A stretch of 64,000 nt of DNA, from positions 852,736 to 916,735 of the forward strand of contig CM074812.1 of NCBI GenBank assembly GCA_037447605.1, read 5' to 3'. This DNA is from Zygnema circumcarinatum. Its lineage: Eukaryota; Streptophyta; Zygnematophyceae; Zygnematales; Zygnemataceae. The position numbers and the translations under genes were made by a program. Below are positions 1 through 12,500 of this stretch, in pieces; position 1 is the first letter of the stretch, and each line of letters starts with the position of its first letter. The notes beneath the pieces are model-generated. The model had not been told where the DNA came from. It saw nothing but the letters and a program-made list of their open reading frames with translations, and did no database searches.

Positions 1-2498
1 TGGTACCGCCTTCTCGCATCCTCCGTTGGCAGCTCCTTTATTCTGCTGATCCGTGATTCTGAAGAGGCATATATCAAGTACAACTGAACTGACGCGGATC
101 CGTCGAGCGCAGCTCCACTACGCTACAGCGCGCCGGCTTTCCTGAGAAGTGTCTTTACCGCGCGCCGCCATGCGGTCGCGGCCGGCTGGCGCACAGTGCA
201 CGCTCGCTCCTTCTGCGAAGGTGGTTGCCGAACAAAGCCCTCGCACTCTTGCCCCACCATGTTGCTCGAGAAGTATTCGAGGGGCCTTATTTTGTCTCAA
301 AGGTTTGATTCCATGGCACTAATTGATTGTGCTATTGGGTAGCACTATTTAACCGCTGTCGATTCTGTCCCTCGTCTTAAGGTTCACCGACATTGTTATC
401 TTCCATTCTTCCACCTATCCCATTTCCCCACCTTCCTTCATCCTCCCCTCCCCTCCCTTCCCCTTGAACCCAACGCTCCAAACCCCAAAACATAATACCC
501 TCAGTTCAGCACATGGAACAGCGGCCCTTGCCCCCTCACCAGACGGAGCTGAGGTCCTTGGCGGTCTGTGTGCGGTGCGTCTTGAAGGCCTGCTACAGCA
601 TAGACAGCGAGAACACGAGCCCGCCCGTCAAGGCCCTTCCCTCCCGCCCTCCCTACCTCGCCCCCCCGGAAAGGAAGGCGACCGGCCCTCCGGCAGCTCC
701 ACTACAGTACTGCCAAGGGGGGTTCGCTATTCCAATCGCGATACGCCACGTGAGCGCTTGTGTACAAGTGGCGCAATCGGATTGGAGATTCCCGACTGGC
801 GGCCAGTTGACTCGCGGCAGCTCAACATGGAGCGAAACGACGCCACGTCGGGTGCACCCTTGTTTGCTACGATGACCAATCGGTGTTCGCCACGTGTTCC
901 CCTTGATTCACGCCAGCAAGGCATGCCGTCTGTCCGTACGGCACCCATCATGACCGCAGCGCGCGTGCGGACGGCGGTCTGACCGAAAGTGCGTCACCGT
1001 GACGACATTGCGCCCTCTCCCGCCGGGCCAGGCGGTCCGCCGACGTGGCGATGACATGGCAATGGCGTGGCGATGATGTGGTGATGACGTGGGTACCACT
1101 TTGTTCAGAATGCCCCAATCCACTTGGCGCACAGCATTCGTAAAGTACCGTACAACACCTTTTCATCGATATCGAGATATTTGTCGTTTAGTGTAGTCAT
1201 CGGGTACGGTTCGACACCGTATCGTTGGAACTGCGGAGAGGGAGGTGGCGCCGTTGGCTGTCGCGGGCGACGGATCCTGCATGGAACGGCAGTTAGGGTT
1301 GGAAGGCAGCACAGCACAGAGGGAGAGAGAGAGGAGCATGGGTCTGCCTCTGCAGACAGCGGAGCTGCACTTGTTGCAGGACGGATGACGGCTCGGTATT
1401 TGGTTTTCCTGGACAATATTTCAAGAAGGTGCAGCCCTGGAGCCCTGCGGAACGCAATGTCTTTTAAAGCCACTTTTTCTGGTGTCAAGGAAAGGTTTTC
1501 TGAATGAATTGGGGCAGAATACTTTAGCATCAATCAAGCGTGCAAAAGTAATTTGTGGTGTGAATACATTGACCATCATCACGCAGCGAACGAAGGCTGC
1601 TGCAGATGCCATCAAGTCGTGGTGTGTGCTTCCAGCATGGCAAGGCTCCCCTGATTTTTTGAATAATCAATCCAACATGTTTGATCTAAGCTCCTGCAAG
1701 CTAGCAGGCGAAGGAATTTCGTATTGAAAAATTATTTTTATGAGCTGCATTGTTAGTCAGACTGATGCACTTACCTCTTTCGAACAGGTACCTGAGCGCT
1801 GGTTAGGCATCTTCCCTGAGAAAACTGCGCACTCCATTTTAAAGAAGAAGTTTGCATTTTTTCTGCGCGGTCTTTGCCAATCTCCTGAAACGTGTTGGCG
1901 GTTGGAATAGCTAAGGGAACTAAAAGTTATGATAATAAAACTTGTAGGGTGGAGCAACAGGTGAAGCAGGAGCGGCGGAAAGAAGCTGCATTTGACCAAG
2001 GGATCCCGAACGCGTTCGAGGAGTCATCGGTTCTTTCTTTCAAGCGCTAAATCCAAACAAAGGTAGCTATAGCTATTACAAAAAGCTAACGACGTTTTAG
2101 AGTGCATTGTATCATAGGTCTCACTTGCAAGTTGGTCGCCCTCTTGGCTTCGACATCATGAAGATATTGAGCACTATCATGAACAACCAACCAATGCCCT
2201 AAAGTATTATAGAGTTTTTGTTCATGTGATTTATTGCCTACTTCCATAGGAGGGAGTCTCTCACTCGTGCAGAGTTTGAGGCTCTAACGCCACGCCATCC
2301 CTATTACACTGTGACACATTTTTTTCTGATAAATCATTTGCTGACTATTCCCGTTTCTGCTATTGTTTGTAAAGTTACAGGCACTTTTTGACCTGTTTTG
2401 TTTTTTGCCATTGTTGTGATATCAGGAAGTGCTCGTTTGAGCGTCGACTCTGTAACCTGCAAACGCTTAAGAGCTTGTTGGCGTTGTCCTGCTCAACA
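1..2498. other. Upstream intergenic region, no coding gene recognised
   Basis: No open frame here resembles a known protein, and the longest ones (around 460-980 and 1124-1507) look like chance ORFs. An imperfect inverted G-box pair lies at about 744-772, and repeated ACGTGG/GATGACGTGG words at about 1042-1092 look promoter-like. The stretch 1210-1400 (GC-rich, then GA-rich) could hold the 5' untranslated exon of the methylesterase gene, because an acceptor-like AG near 2425 precedes its first coding ATG. That assignment is inference. Confidence 0.4.
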
Positions 2499-5400
2499 AT
2501 GAAAGGGGCTAGTACAGGGGGTATAGTGCCTCCTAACTTAATCGAGGATGACTTTACAGAGGCTTCGCCACATCTTCCAGGAATCTCTCGTCACGGTTCT
2601 ATGAGCCACTCACAGTCTGGCAGCACCATCAACATCATTCCGGAGGATGAAACGGAGGACGGCGACATGGAACACGTGGTGGAAGTGGACGAAGAGTTCG
2701 ACTCTTTTGAGAAGGAGCCTGCAAGGGCGCCCCTCCCTCCGCCGAGGGCTTCCAGGTTCTCATCAGAGTAAGGCGGATATCTGCTTTTTTTTATTTTTTT
2801 TTCTTACTTCATTGAAAAAAATGAAGTGTGCACTTGTTTTCTGATTTTTCGTTTCACCTGCCCTGGGTTTCTTACTAGGCATAATGCGTAGGTTGTAGGG
2901 CTAAGGCCTAGAATTTAGGGTTGAGGGTTGAGACAAAGGAGGAAAGGGAGAGAGAGTTTCGAAAGAACATACAAACCTTTTCCATGTGAACTAGCGTTCA
3001 CATGTGCATGAAAAACTGTTTCAATAACGGAGCGTTGAAGGTTTTGAGCATTTGGAATTCGCAAGATAGCGCCCGCCCGCCGTCACAAGCGGGTGGGGAA
3101 AACCCAGACAGGCAGGGCCAAGCACACAGGTAGACAGGGTTTTTAGGGTTCGCAGAGTTTCTTAGGGTTTTATCTTCACCTTAATTGGTGTGGAATGGAT
3201 TTGCAGGGCTGCCAAAGCAAAGTATGCGCCGATTCCCTGGACTTCTTATTTCGACCAGTCCCAAGAAATTGCCCTTCCAAATACAGAGGATGTGAGCTCT
3301 CTAGCCACCCCCCCCTCTCTGTCTGTTCAGTCTCACGACCTGCACTTTATTTCTCGCCACCAGACACTTTGCCTTCACCCCCCTCAGAGTTTTACTGTAA
3401 CCCAAAGAAGAGTATAGTGACAGAATATTTGAACTTTCTTTACCGGTCTATCTACCGCTGTAAGAATTTATCCAATATATCTTGGGCTTTCGGTTTGCTG
3501 AGTATCAAGCTCATTTGAAGAATTATTAGTTACCAGTTATTAGTTTTTCGAGTGTTAAAACATTTACTGCGTGTTTATATAGTTCATGTAGCCTGTGGCT
3601 TTACTTCCGAGTGAATCCTTGGGGTGCTAACATGTTGAATTCTTTGGCCATATTCTAGGAGCAAGTTATGGAAGATTTTTGGAGTCCTCTGCACATGTAA
3701 TAAAATGTGTACCCTCTGTTTTTCTATGGAGTTGCAGGTGTTCCATGTTTACACGGCAGGGCAAGAAGGACCAGTCATATTTTGTCTGCATGGAGGCGGC
3801 TATTCAGGGTACACTCCACCCCGCTCCTCCCTTCCCCCACCCTCCCCACATACATGAGAGAGAGATAGGGCGAGGGAGAGAGCGAGAGAGTGAGAGAGAA
3901 AGGGAAAAGTATTCAGCATTGGAAGAAGCTCAAATGGCATGCAGACCCTGTAATCGTACAATCGAACTGAAAGCAAACATGATTGCGCGCACGTAGGTTG
4001 TCATTGCATGGGCATTGCCATCTCCACGCATGCCACCGTGTTTTGCCTTGCTGATATGCAAAGGAACTACTCCTTAAAATTCTTCAACCCATTGGTCGTT
4101 CTCTGGTTTTCCTTTGGCGTTGGTTTGCTCTTGTTCTTGTTCCCCTTTCAAGCCAACCTGCAAGGTTTTTTCGGGCTTGTGTTTTGCAGTTTATCGTTTG
4201 CTCTCGCAGCGGGTCTTATGAAGGAGAGAGTGCGCGTAGTGGCGATGGATATGAGAGGGCATGGCAACACTCGGACTCAGGATGATGCTGACCTATCAGC
4301 AGAGGTGATGAGACTATTCATTTTACCCTCACGATACGCATTCTTCTATTGAGGGAGCGGGGAAACTTTTGTTTTTGAAAAGTCAGAAATTCTTAGGATG
4401 GGAGAAAAGCATTGCCTTGGATAAACCATGCAGTTGTATCCCCACTAATTCGTCTTCGCCGTACTGGGGATACTTCTGTTGCAAATGCTTAAACTGCTCG
4501 TGTCGTATGAAAGAGTTTTAGAATAGGTCAGATAAAGTTGCTTAACGATGTTTCCTCTAGAGATTAAGGGAGATTATTTGCCGCCCAATGCAGAGGGCCT
4601 GTTTCGTAGCGAGCTGGATGGTCCAGTCTTGTCGACCTCTGCAAAGTAATGCGTTGCTTACTGCCAACTTGCTTCAAGGCAACTCAGTTTACAACTATTC
4701 ATCAGCAGTTGGGTCATGTGGGAAGCTTTTGAAATTGAATTGTGGACTGCTGTTTTTGTTTATTCTATTTGCTTTTCCTGCAGAGATTATGTGCGGATGT
4801 GGTAGCTGTGATTGAGACCATGTATGGCACCGATCCTCCCGCCATTGTGCTTGTCGGTCACAGGTGAGAGGGACACACTTCCTTTTCGAACTTATCTTAG
4901 CAGGAGATCAGATAGAATGATAGGATCATTCGTAACACTTTGTTTGTCTGCAGTTGATTTACAATTGTGATGCTTATTTATGACACTCTCCTATTCACAT
5001 TAAGGCTTTGTTTCCAGAGCCTTCCGTGCTATGGGGAAAATATTTACAGCAATACTAGTGAGGAAACTTGTGTTTGTTTCTGAAGCTACTGGGGAGCTGT
5101 TGCAAGGTGGTGGCCAGCATGGGCGGTGCGATAGCTGTGCGAACTGCTGCTTTGCGAGTGCTTCCTACTTTGGCCGGGCTTATAGTTGTCGATGTTGTGG
5201 AGGTTAGTGGGAAACACTTTTGCCTTGTTCCATGAAGAAAGCAAATAGAGTAGAGTAGATGTTTAAAGGCTTTAGGTATCCTGGTCGCTGTGTCTCTCTC
5301 AATCTTCTCTTATCGGTGAGGGAGCAGTGGGCTTCTTCTGCAGGGCACAGCCATGGCATCGCTTGTACACATGCAGGCGATACTAAGTGCTCGGCCCTCA

Positions 5401-7604
5401 CATTTTCGTTCTGTAGAAGCAGCGGTAAGTGAAGTGATGAACTGAAGCTTAAGCTGGAAATGCTAAGGAATCCTGGAATCTGATTAAACACAGGGGGGTA
5501 CTGTGGTTGGTACTGTCATTGTGACGGATTATACCTCCCGTAAGAACATGTAGGGAGTCACTTGGGATGGGATTACAGATAGAATGGAGTATCGGCATGG
5601 GCTCGTTACGGAACCTGGACTCAGCCCGTGTCTCGATACCTTCAACCTTACAGCGCTTAGAGGGTGATGCGGGAAGGTAAACTTCCAAAGGCAAAAAGTG
5701 TTCACCTAATTATGCGGCTGCACTTTCCTCACTCCGATTCTCTCCACCCCTACCTCGCTTTGATGTGGGTTTTCTCTCTTTTGAGTTGTGTAACGGGATA
5801 GGTATACATGGCGCACCAAATTGGAAGAGAGTGAGACGTTTTGGAAAGGCTGGTGAGGCAAAAATCTCCTCTTGCCAACTCATCCTGATGTTTTGTGATG
5901 ACAATTGGGTCATTGATTAATCTAATCGATTAAAAGTTAGTTCACGGAGGCACAGCTTCTCGAAAGTTATTAGACTCCCCCTGTGGCTGCTAGTTGAAGA
6001 GTAAGGAAACGTTTTCATTTTTTTGAATTTGTGGAGTGCAGGTACGACGGGCTGTCTGAAATTTTTCTTCGATGTCCCGTACCAAAACTGCTGTTACTTG
6101 CGGGAACAGATCGGCTGGACAGGTTTGAGGCATCAACCCTAACAATCCATGAACTAAACTCGTTGCAGAGGAAATCACCCGGTAACACCGACGCATTTAT
6201 CCTATGAAGCATGCTTGAAAAGTATATGCACTCTCTTTCTGTTCCAGAGAAGGTTTAGGGCCTTGATCTGCCTTTTGAAGGCGTAGGAGCAACAGCTGTT
6301 GTCGCCCTAACTGAGGGGCTTGTCCGGATATTCACGACGACAGATAGGAGTTAGAGGAAGTTCGTTGCTTTAGGATATAATGGTCTGAATATGGGGGAAG
6401 CTGAAAGAATCCGATGTGCTTCAATTTTAACCTACATGCTTCGTTAAGGCTGTCGTGTTATGCTGTCGTCTGAGCATGAACGCTACTAAATGCTGACAGA
6501 CTTCCTTTCAATGCAAAACACTTTGTATGACTGCTCTATGCATTTTGCATTCGATACCGTCCCTTGTAGTCATCAGTAGAAATAAGTAGAGAATAAGAAG
6601 AACAGAAGAGGAGACGGAGAGTCGAGAGAGAAGAGAGAGGAGAGATGAGAAGTTGCACGAGTTTATATCAGCAACAGCAATTCTGCTCGTCCTTTATCTT
6701 GTTGTGAAGTTTATTGCTATTGAAATGCTGGTTGATAGCGAAGTGTGACGATTTAGAATCCACATATGGCGTGAGTCATCACAACTGCAAGTTGGGCCAG
6801 GGACAATTGGGAATGTGATCGACCGAAGTCGTTTCTGTCTTTCTTTTTATAACCACTGTGTTGACTCTTCCTGCCACTTTGCACGTTGTTTGGGGGGGTG
6901 GCAGAGCCCTGACTATTGCGCAAATGCAGGGCAAGTTTCAGATGCTTGTCATACGACATTCCGGCCATGCAATTCAGGTATTGACAGTAAAGGAAGAAGG
7001 AGAAGATTTGAGTTAACACATGGTATACATCATATCCAACATAAAGAATGAACTTTAGTGTTTTTGCACTTTTGGACCTCATGCCTGCCTCTGCAGTGAC
7101 CTTGAGAGTAGAACAAGTGGAGAGGAAAGGAGAGAGCGAGAGGGAGAGAGAGAGAGATGCCCTCTGGTTAAGAGGTGCCTTCACTTTCGAAAGCAGAAAC
7201 GCAGTTTGTCCTTTTCATAGTATGAACTACTCTGCTGTGTGCGGAGGTGCTTTTGGCAGGAGGACGAGCCGGATGAATTCGCGACGTCTGTGCTTGCATT
7301 TGTAATTCGAAATCGAATCGGAGCACGTGGAGTGGAGGTAAGTTTTAGGCCGGTTTACACGTGTGGAAGGAGTCCTTACTGGGTAGGCTCCTGATAGACC
7401 AGTTTTGCACGACTTTTGTTCAACTAACTGCTCTTTCTATCAATCTGCTTATCCGTCTCCTTTTCGCATTCCCTCCCCCCTCCGTCCTTCCCCCTCCCCC
7501 CTCCCCCCTCCCAGCCCCGCCCCCGCCCCCTTTCCTTACCTTCCCTTCCCTTCCCTCACTATTCGCCTTGGTTCGTGCAGCTTCCATTGTTGAGACGTGG
7601 ATGA
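2499..7604 (+). CDS. PPME1: Protein phosphatase methylesterase 1 (PPME1), 13 coding exons
   Basis: PPME1 is an alpha/beta hydrolase that removes the methyl ester from the C-terminal leucine of the protein phosphatase 2A catalytic subunit. Coding exons: 2499-2767, 3207-3291, 3738-3808, 4190-4304, 4784-4863, 5118-5202, 5344-5424, 5579-5676, 5802-5852, 6042-6122, 6905-6977, 7260-7337, 7581-7604. All joins are GT-AG and the frame closes at 396 residues, close to the human protein (386). Visible landmarks are the oxyanion region CLHGGGYSG, DMRGHGNTR, the nucleophile motif VLVGHSMGG (Ser about 207, codon split by an intron), IVVDVVEGTAMASL (acid Asp about 232), AGTDRLDR, and RHSGHAIQEDEP (His about 360). 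The catalytic triad is therefore intact. The N-terminal 90 residues are acidic and probably disordered, as in the family. The first ATG of exon 1 is chosen; an upstream untranslated exon is likely. The C-terminal exon encodes only seven residues. Confidence 0.93.
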
Positions 7605-8080
7605 TGGATTGCCTTGCCACCATCTAATTTAACGAGGGGATAAATGGAATAGTTCCATTTTACTGGTTGATGGAGAAGCAGCAAGCGGGCAAGGTAAGGT
7701 TGTTTAGTGGACCAAGGACTCCAGGAACAACGTTTCATATTGGCTGAAGGCTTCGTTGAAGTGCAGACAGAGAAAGAAATTCAGCGTGTACAGTTTACTT
7801 CTGGAGTGAATCAATGCTTCACGATTTTTTGGGTGGCCTGTTCTGTGTGCACCACTGTTCCAACTGTTTGAGGAACTGGCGCCAGCTCATGGAAATGGCG
7901 GAACTCATCCGTCTAATTTTTGACACTAGAACTGCTGTTCTAACAATCACCGGCTTCGTTTTTTTGAAAGTTAAGGGGAGGGATTGTGGAGGGGAAGGGA
8001 GTGAGGGCGAGAGATTGGGACTGAAAATGTATTATTTTAAGGTGAAATTTTATAAACTGGTTTGCCGGCTTATTCATTGT

Positions 8081-8536
8081 TCTCTCTCCCCGCTCCCCGC
8101 TCCCCGCTCCCCGCTCCCCGCTCCCCGCTCCCCGCTCCCTCTCCCCTCTCCCCTCTCCCCTCTCCCTCTCCCTCTCCCTCTCCCCTCTCCCTCTCCCCTC
8201 TCCCCTCTCCCTCTCCCTCTCCCTCTCTCCCTCTCCCTCTCCCTCTCCCTCTCCCCTCTCCCTCTCCCTCTCCCTCTCCCCTCTCCCCTCTCCCCTCTCC
8301 CCTCTCCCTCTCCCTCTCCCTCTCCCTCCCTCTCTCCCTCTCCCTCTCCCCTCTCCTCTCTCCCCTCTCCTCCCTCTCCCCTCTCCCTCTCCCCTCTCCC
8401 CTCTCCCTCTCCCCTCTCCCTCTCCCTCTCCCTCTCCCTCTCCCTCTCCCCTCTCCCCTCTCCCTCTCCCCTCTCCCTCTCCCTCTCCCTCTCCCTCTCC
8501 CCTCTCCCCTCTCCCCTCTCCCCTCTCCCCTCTCCA
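8081..8536. repeat. CT-rich microsatellite (CTCCCT/CTCCC type)
   Basis: About 455 bp of almost pure pyrimidine on the + strand. It begins with roughly seven copies of a 7-bp CTCCCCG unit, then mixes CTCCCT and CTCCCC units. It lies between the convergent 3' ends of the methylesterase and MOS1-like genes. Long ORFs on both strands (Ser-Pro-Leu on +, Arg-Gly-Glu on -) follow from the stop-free repeat and are not genes. Confidence 0.95.
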
Positions 8537-9512
8537 TTTAGCTTCGAATCAATCGACCAACAGTTCACAATTCGACACAAACAACAATTGGGAACTATGG
8601 TTTGTTTCCGAACGAAAACATTGGCTCAAGACCTCTCGAAGACAACCTTGAAGTTCAACATATGTCTATATCACCCTTACAATCGCTGGAAACCTAAAGT
8701 GGGCACCCTACTATACTAAGTGAGATGGGGCACCATAGAGGGCCTCCATGCCTGCTCTAAGCTGCGAAGACTTGTGTCATGGCATCTGAGAGCACCATAA
8801 AGGTATGCAAAGGAGACCACAAAAGTTCACCTTCACATGCTGCCTGCAAAACCTTTTGACGATAGGGAGACGGGAAAGGAGAGAGGGATTCGAGAACAAG
8901 AACAAGGACAGACAATTTTTTTTGTCATATTCACAAAACCGTCAGAAATTGGATACATGGTAGCTCAATCATAGCGACATCTACAGTATACAAAATCTTC
9001 TGCTTGCCTCAACTCAGGACCAGTGGGATTCCCAAGATGAGCTGCGTCAGCTCCAACCTTCCCCTCAAAGTCTGGCAATGTCTAACCTTTCAACTGAGCT
9101 GATAACACAAAACTTCTCCTGATGACTCAAGGTGCAAAAGGCAGGTGTCTGCCCATAGCCTGGCTCAAATGTATAGGCGACACCCCATTCTATCCCACTC
9201 TCTGCAGAAAGGACTCGCAAAAGAACAAATTTCTTTGCCACCCTCCTGATCAATCCATATACACCATCCATGTTCTGTCTTTCGTTTGTCCTTCCTCATT
9301 CACCAACAGCCCAATAATGCCTCACAAGAGGTCACTCCAATCCACCGAATCTCAAACCGTGCAAGGCTTTCCTGAGAAGTATACGCTGAAATGATGATTT
9401 AGGTGTGGCTTCAGCAGTGTGCACGTTTCTTCTGAAAGATTAGAAAGTGAAGGATGAAACCAGAGGCTGAACAGAACCTTATGATCATACCTGATCAACA
9501 GGCTGATAAGTT
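8537..9512. other. Intergenic / 3' untranslated region of the MOS1-like gene
   Basis: No protein-coding pattern is visible. This is the region just downstream of the stop codon of the minus-strand MOS1-like gene and probably holds its 3' UTR. No clear RNA gene or repeat is seen. Confidence 0.4.
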
Positions 9513-12500
9513 TCAAGTTGAAACCTGGCCCGGGACTGCTCCTCTGGTTGCATCAATCACCATCCTTGGCCTCTCGCGACGATTGTCAGTTTCACCGCTT
9601 CTATTCCCTCCATATGATCCTCGTCCCGGCCCACCCACATGACCTCCTCGTCCGCTTCCCCTTCCAGCCCCATGGGAAGACCTGTTCACCGGTCCACTCT
9701 CACCTCCTCGTGGAACATTTCCCTGACGAGAGTCTGCCCGCAATCCCCCTGAACTTTGATGGTGTGCTCCTGAGACGGATACATTTTTTCCACTGAAAGG
9801 ATGGTCGGGCCCAGGATTGGGTTGCACTGAAGGCGAATTTCCACCCCCAACTGCAACTGCAGCTGCAACTGCAGGTTGCTGCAGTTGCTGCTGTTGCTGT
9901 GGCTGCAATGAAGGCCGCTGAAGCTGCTGTTGCTGCTGTTGCTGATGTTGCTGCTGTTGCTGATGTTGCTGATGTTGCTGATGTTGCTGCTGTTGCTGAT
10001 GTTGCTGATGTTGCTGATGTTGCTGATGTTGCTGCTGTTGCTGCTGTGGGGCAGCCAAAACAGGGCCATGAGCAGACCCCGTCATCCCACCTTGCTTCTC
10101 AGGTGGATTGTGCGATGCAGCCACTCCTACAGAGCGTTGATTGGGAGAGCCCTCATGAAGTGCTGTCACAGTTTGACTTGAGAGATGCTGTGAAGGCACT
10201 TGCTGCTGATTAACTCGTTGGTTTGGAACATACGGCCGAGAACGCTCCCCAGATCCTTGCGGCCGTTGATTCTGACTACTGAGAGTTGACTGTGTCTGTG
10301 CATGCTGACTAAAATGAGGAGTTCGAGTCGGTACATTTTGCGGCAGGTTCACAGGAGGTGTGGTTGTCTGTTGAGCTGCTACATGCTGCATGTGGGCGAT
10401 GTTCTGCTCCTTCGGCATACCTCCATTGTGGCCACCTCTGTAGTGGCCCCTCCTCCCCCCAGCAGGGCCGTTACCCCGTCCTGCTTTGAACCCTGCTAGC
10501 CGATCATCTTGCCTTCCCTCCGAAACATCATTCCCAGACCCTCGAGCCTTAGACTCTACAGAATTTGTAGAAGAGGTCTCAATAGGAGCTACCTGGGGAA
10601 GGGGCTGCTGCCTCTGCACCGTAGCCTGACCGGCCTTGCTCTCATGATTGGTAGTCTCACTCATGGAGACTGAATGAATTGCCAAGTGAGAAGTGGCAAC
10701 TAACTCTCCTCCCTCAACAGGGTGTGCTGAGTCTCCATGCAGTTGATTACCAGCTTTCGGTGAGTACCTTTCAAGCTCAGCCCTCCTCATCTTTTGCGTC
10801 TGCTGATGCTGAATCTGTTGTGGGCCGCTTCGACCATCCTCGCGACTTTTGCCCCCACCTTCAGTGTTTGCTCCTCTTGGAATCCTCTCATTTGAGGGTG
10901 CACTCTCTGAATTGCTTGCATCTGCTCGTATGCCACCGCCTGCTCTTGGTCCACCTGCTGCAGGAACACGGACGGAAGAGCGACCAGATACATCCTCTGC
11001 TGCTCCCTGATGAATCTTATCGGCAAGTCTCACATCCTGCGGGCTTTTATCTCTGACCACCCATTGCGGTCCCTTGGAGACTCCAACTGCCGTTCCAACT
11101 GCAGATGGTGACTTCCCTGTGGGGGGCTGGCTACTCCCCCTACCGTGCTGTCCATCTGTAGGAAGCTTGTTTGGAATCACTTCCATAACACTGACATGAA
11201 ACTCCCCAAACATAGATGGCAAACCGGGGTCCATGTGGGTATCCTTTGAGCCACCTTTTCCACTTTCCCCACCAGGCACGGACCTGTCCAAGACTTGACC
11301 AGCAACAGGACTTATCTTCTCACTAACAGTCGCTTCATTAGGTGAGAAAATTTTGCCTGTGGTTTTTGTAGGCACCACAGTTTGAGATGAATGATCTTTC
11401 CTGCCATTTTTTGCTTCAACCAATATTGCATCTCCACCAACCGCATCACTTGCACCCTCAACATTGCGAACAGATGTTGCATTGCCTGTGCCCTCACTCC
11501 CTTTTGCTTTGTGTTTGCCCCCCCTACCCCTTCCAGCACCACCTCTCTTTGCTTTTTGCCCGATACCTTCGTTACTCCCTCCACCTAATCCTTCGCCTTC
11601 CTCCTTTTCTCCAGCATTAGCATGCTTCCCGGCCTCCACTACCTTTGATGGAGAAACAATAGGCTCAATAGGTTTTAAAGCTACTGCTACCTCTACGCCT
11701 GCCGGCCCTTCCTTTAGTTGCTGCTGTCCACCATGTTGCTGAGCACCGACATGCTTGAAACCTGCCATTTGTTGAGCCTGTGGTGGTGCTGAAGGTTGTA
11801 TCTGCTGCTGTTGTCGTCCATGTGAATGCTGCTGATGAACTGAAGCAGTGGTTTGGCGGGATTGAGAAGACTGGGGTAGCGAAGAATCTTGGTGGACAGG
11901 CCGGTACTGAAGAGTCGGTTGACCAGAAAAATTGCGAGAGTTGCTTTGAGCAGATACCTGTGGGCCAGTTGGAGGTTGCTGCTTGTGCTGCTTCATTTGC
12001 ACTTGCTGTTGCTGGTGGGAATGGGGAGGATGGACCTGCGGTCGAGCTTCCTTCACATCTGACAGCCTTGAAGGTTGCTTTCCAGAAGGACTATTTGGCC
12101 CTTGCGCGTGCCTTTTCAGCTGTTCTTGCTCTATATTCACACCTTCGAGAGCAGCAGCAATCGGAGGAGGAGGGGAAGGATGCACATGAACTGCATGGTG
12201 ATGACTGGGTTCATGATGGGGTCCATGAACTGCCCCTGCAGGAGGGGGTGGATGTCCTCTGCCAGGAAAAGCACCTTGAAACCCATTTTGGGGCCTTGGG
12301 CGGGGATATGATTGTGGTTGAGAGTGGGGATGCATGTGAGGCTGGGGGTGGGACGGAGCATGAGGAAATGCAAATGGCTGCATGTTTGGGGCAGGCAGCA
12401 ATGGCGGTTCAGAGGAAGCCGACCCACCAGGAGGAGTTGGACCATGCCCCAATTTCTCCCTGCTACGAACAGGGCCTATCTTCCTCTCACCTAAACCCCT

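Noticed and set aside
464..982. 172-codon + ORF at the window start
   Set aside because: Low-complexity Pro/Arg/Ser composition, overlapping equally long frames on both strands, no recognisable domain.
8062..8580. Several long ORFs on both strands (up to about 300 codons) over the CT-rich repeat
   Set aside because: They are translations of a stop-free pyrimidine/purine microsatellite; composition is only Ser/Pro/Leu or Arg/Gly/Glu, with no domain.
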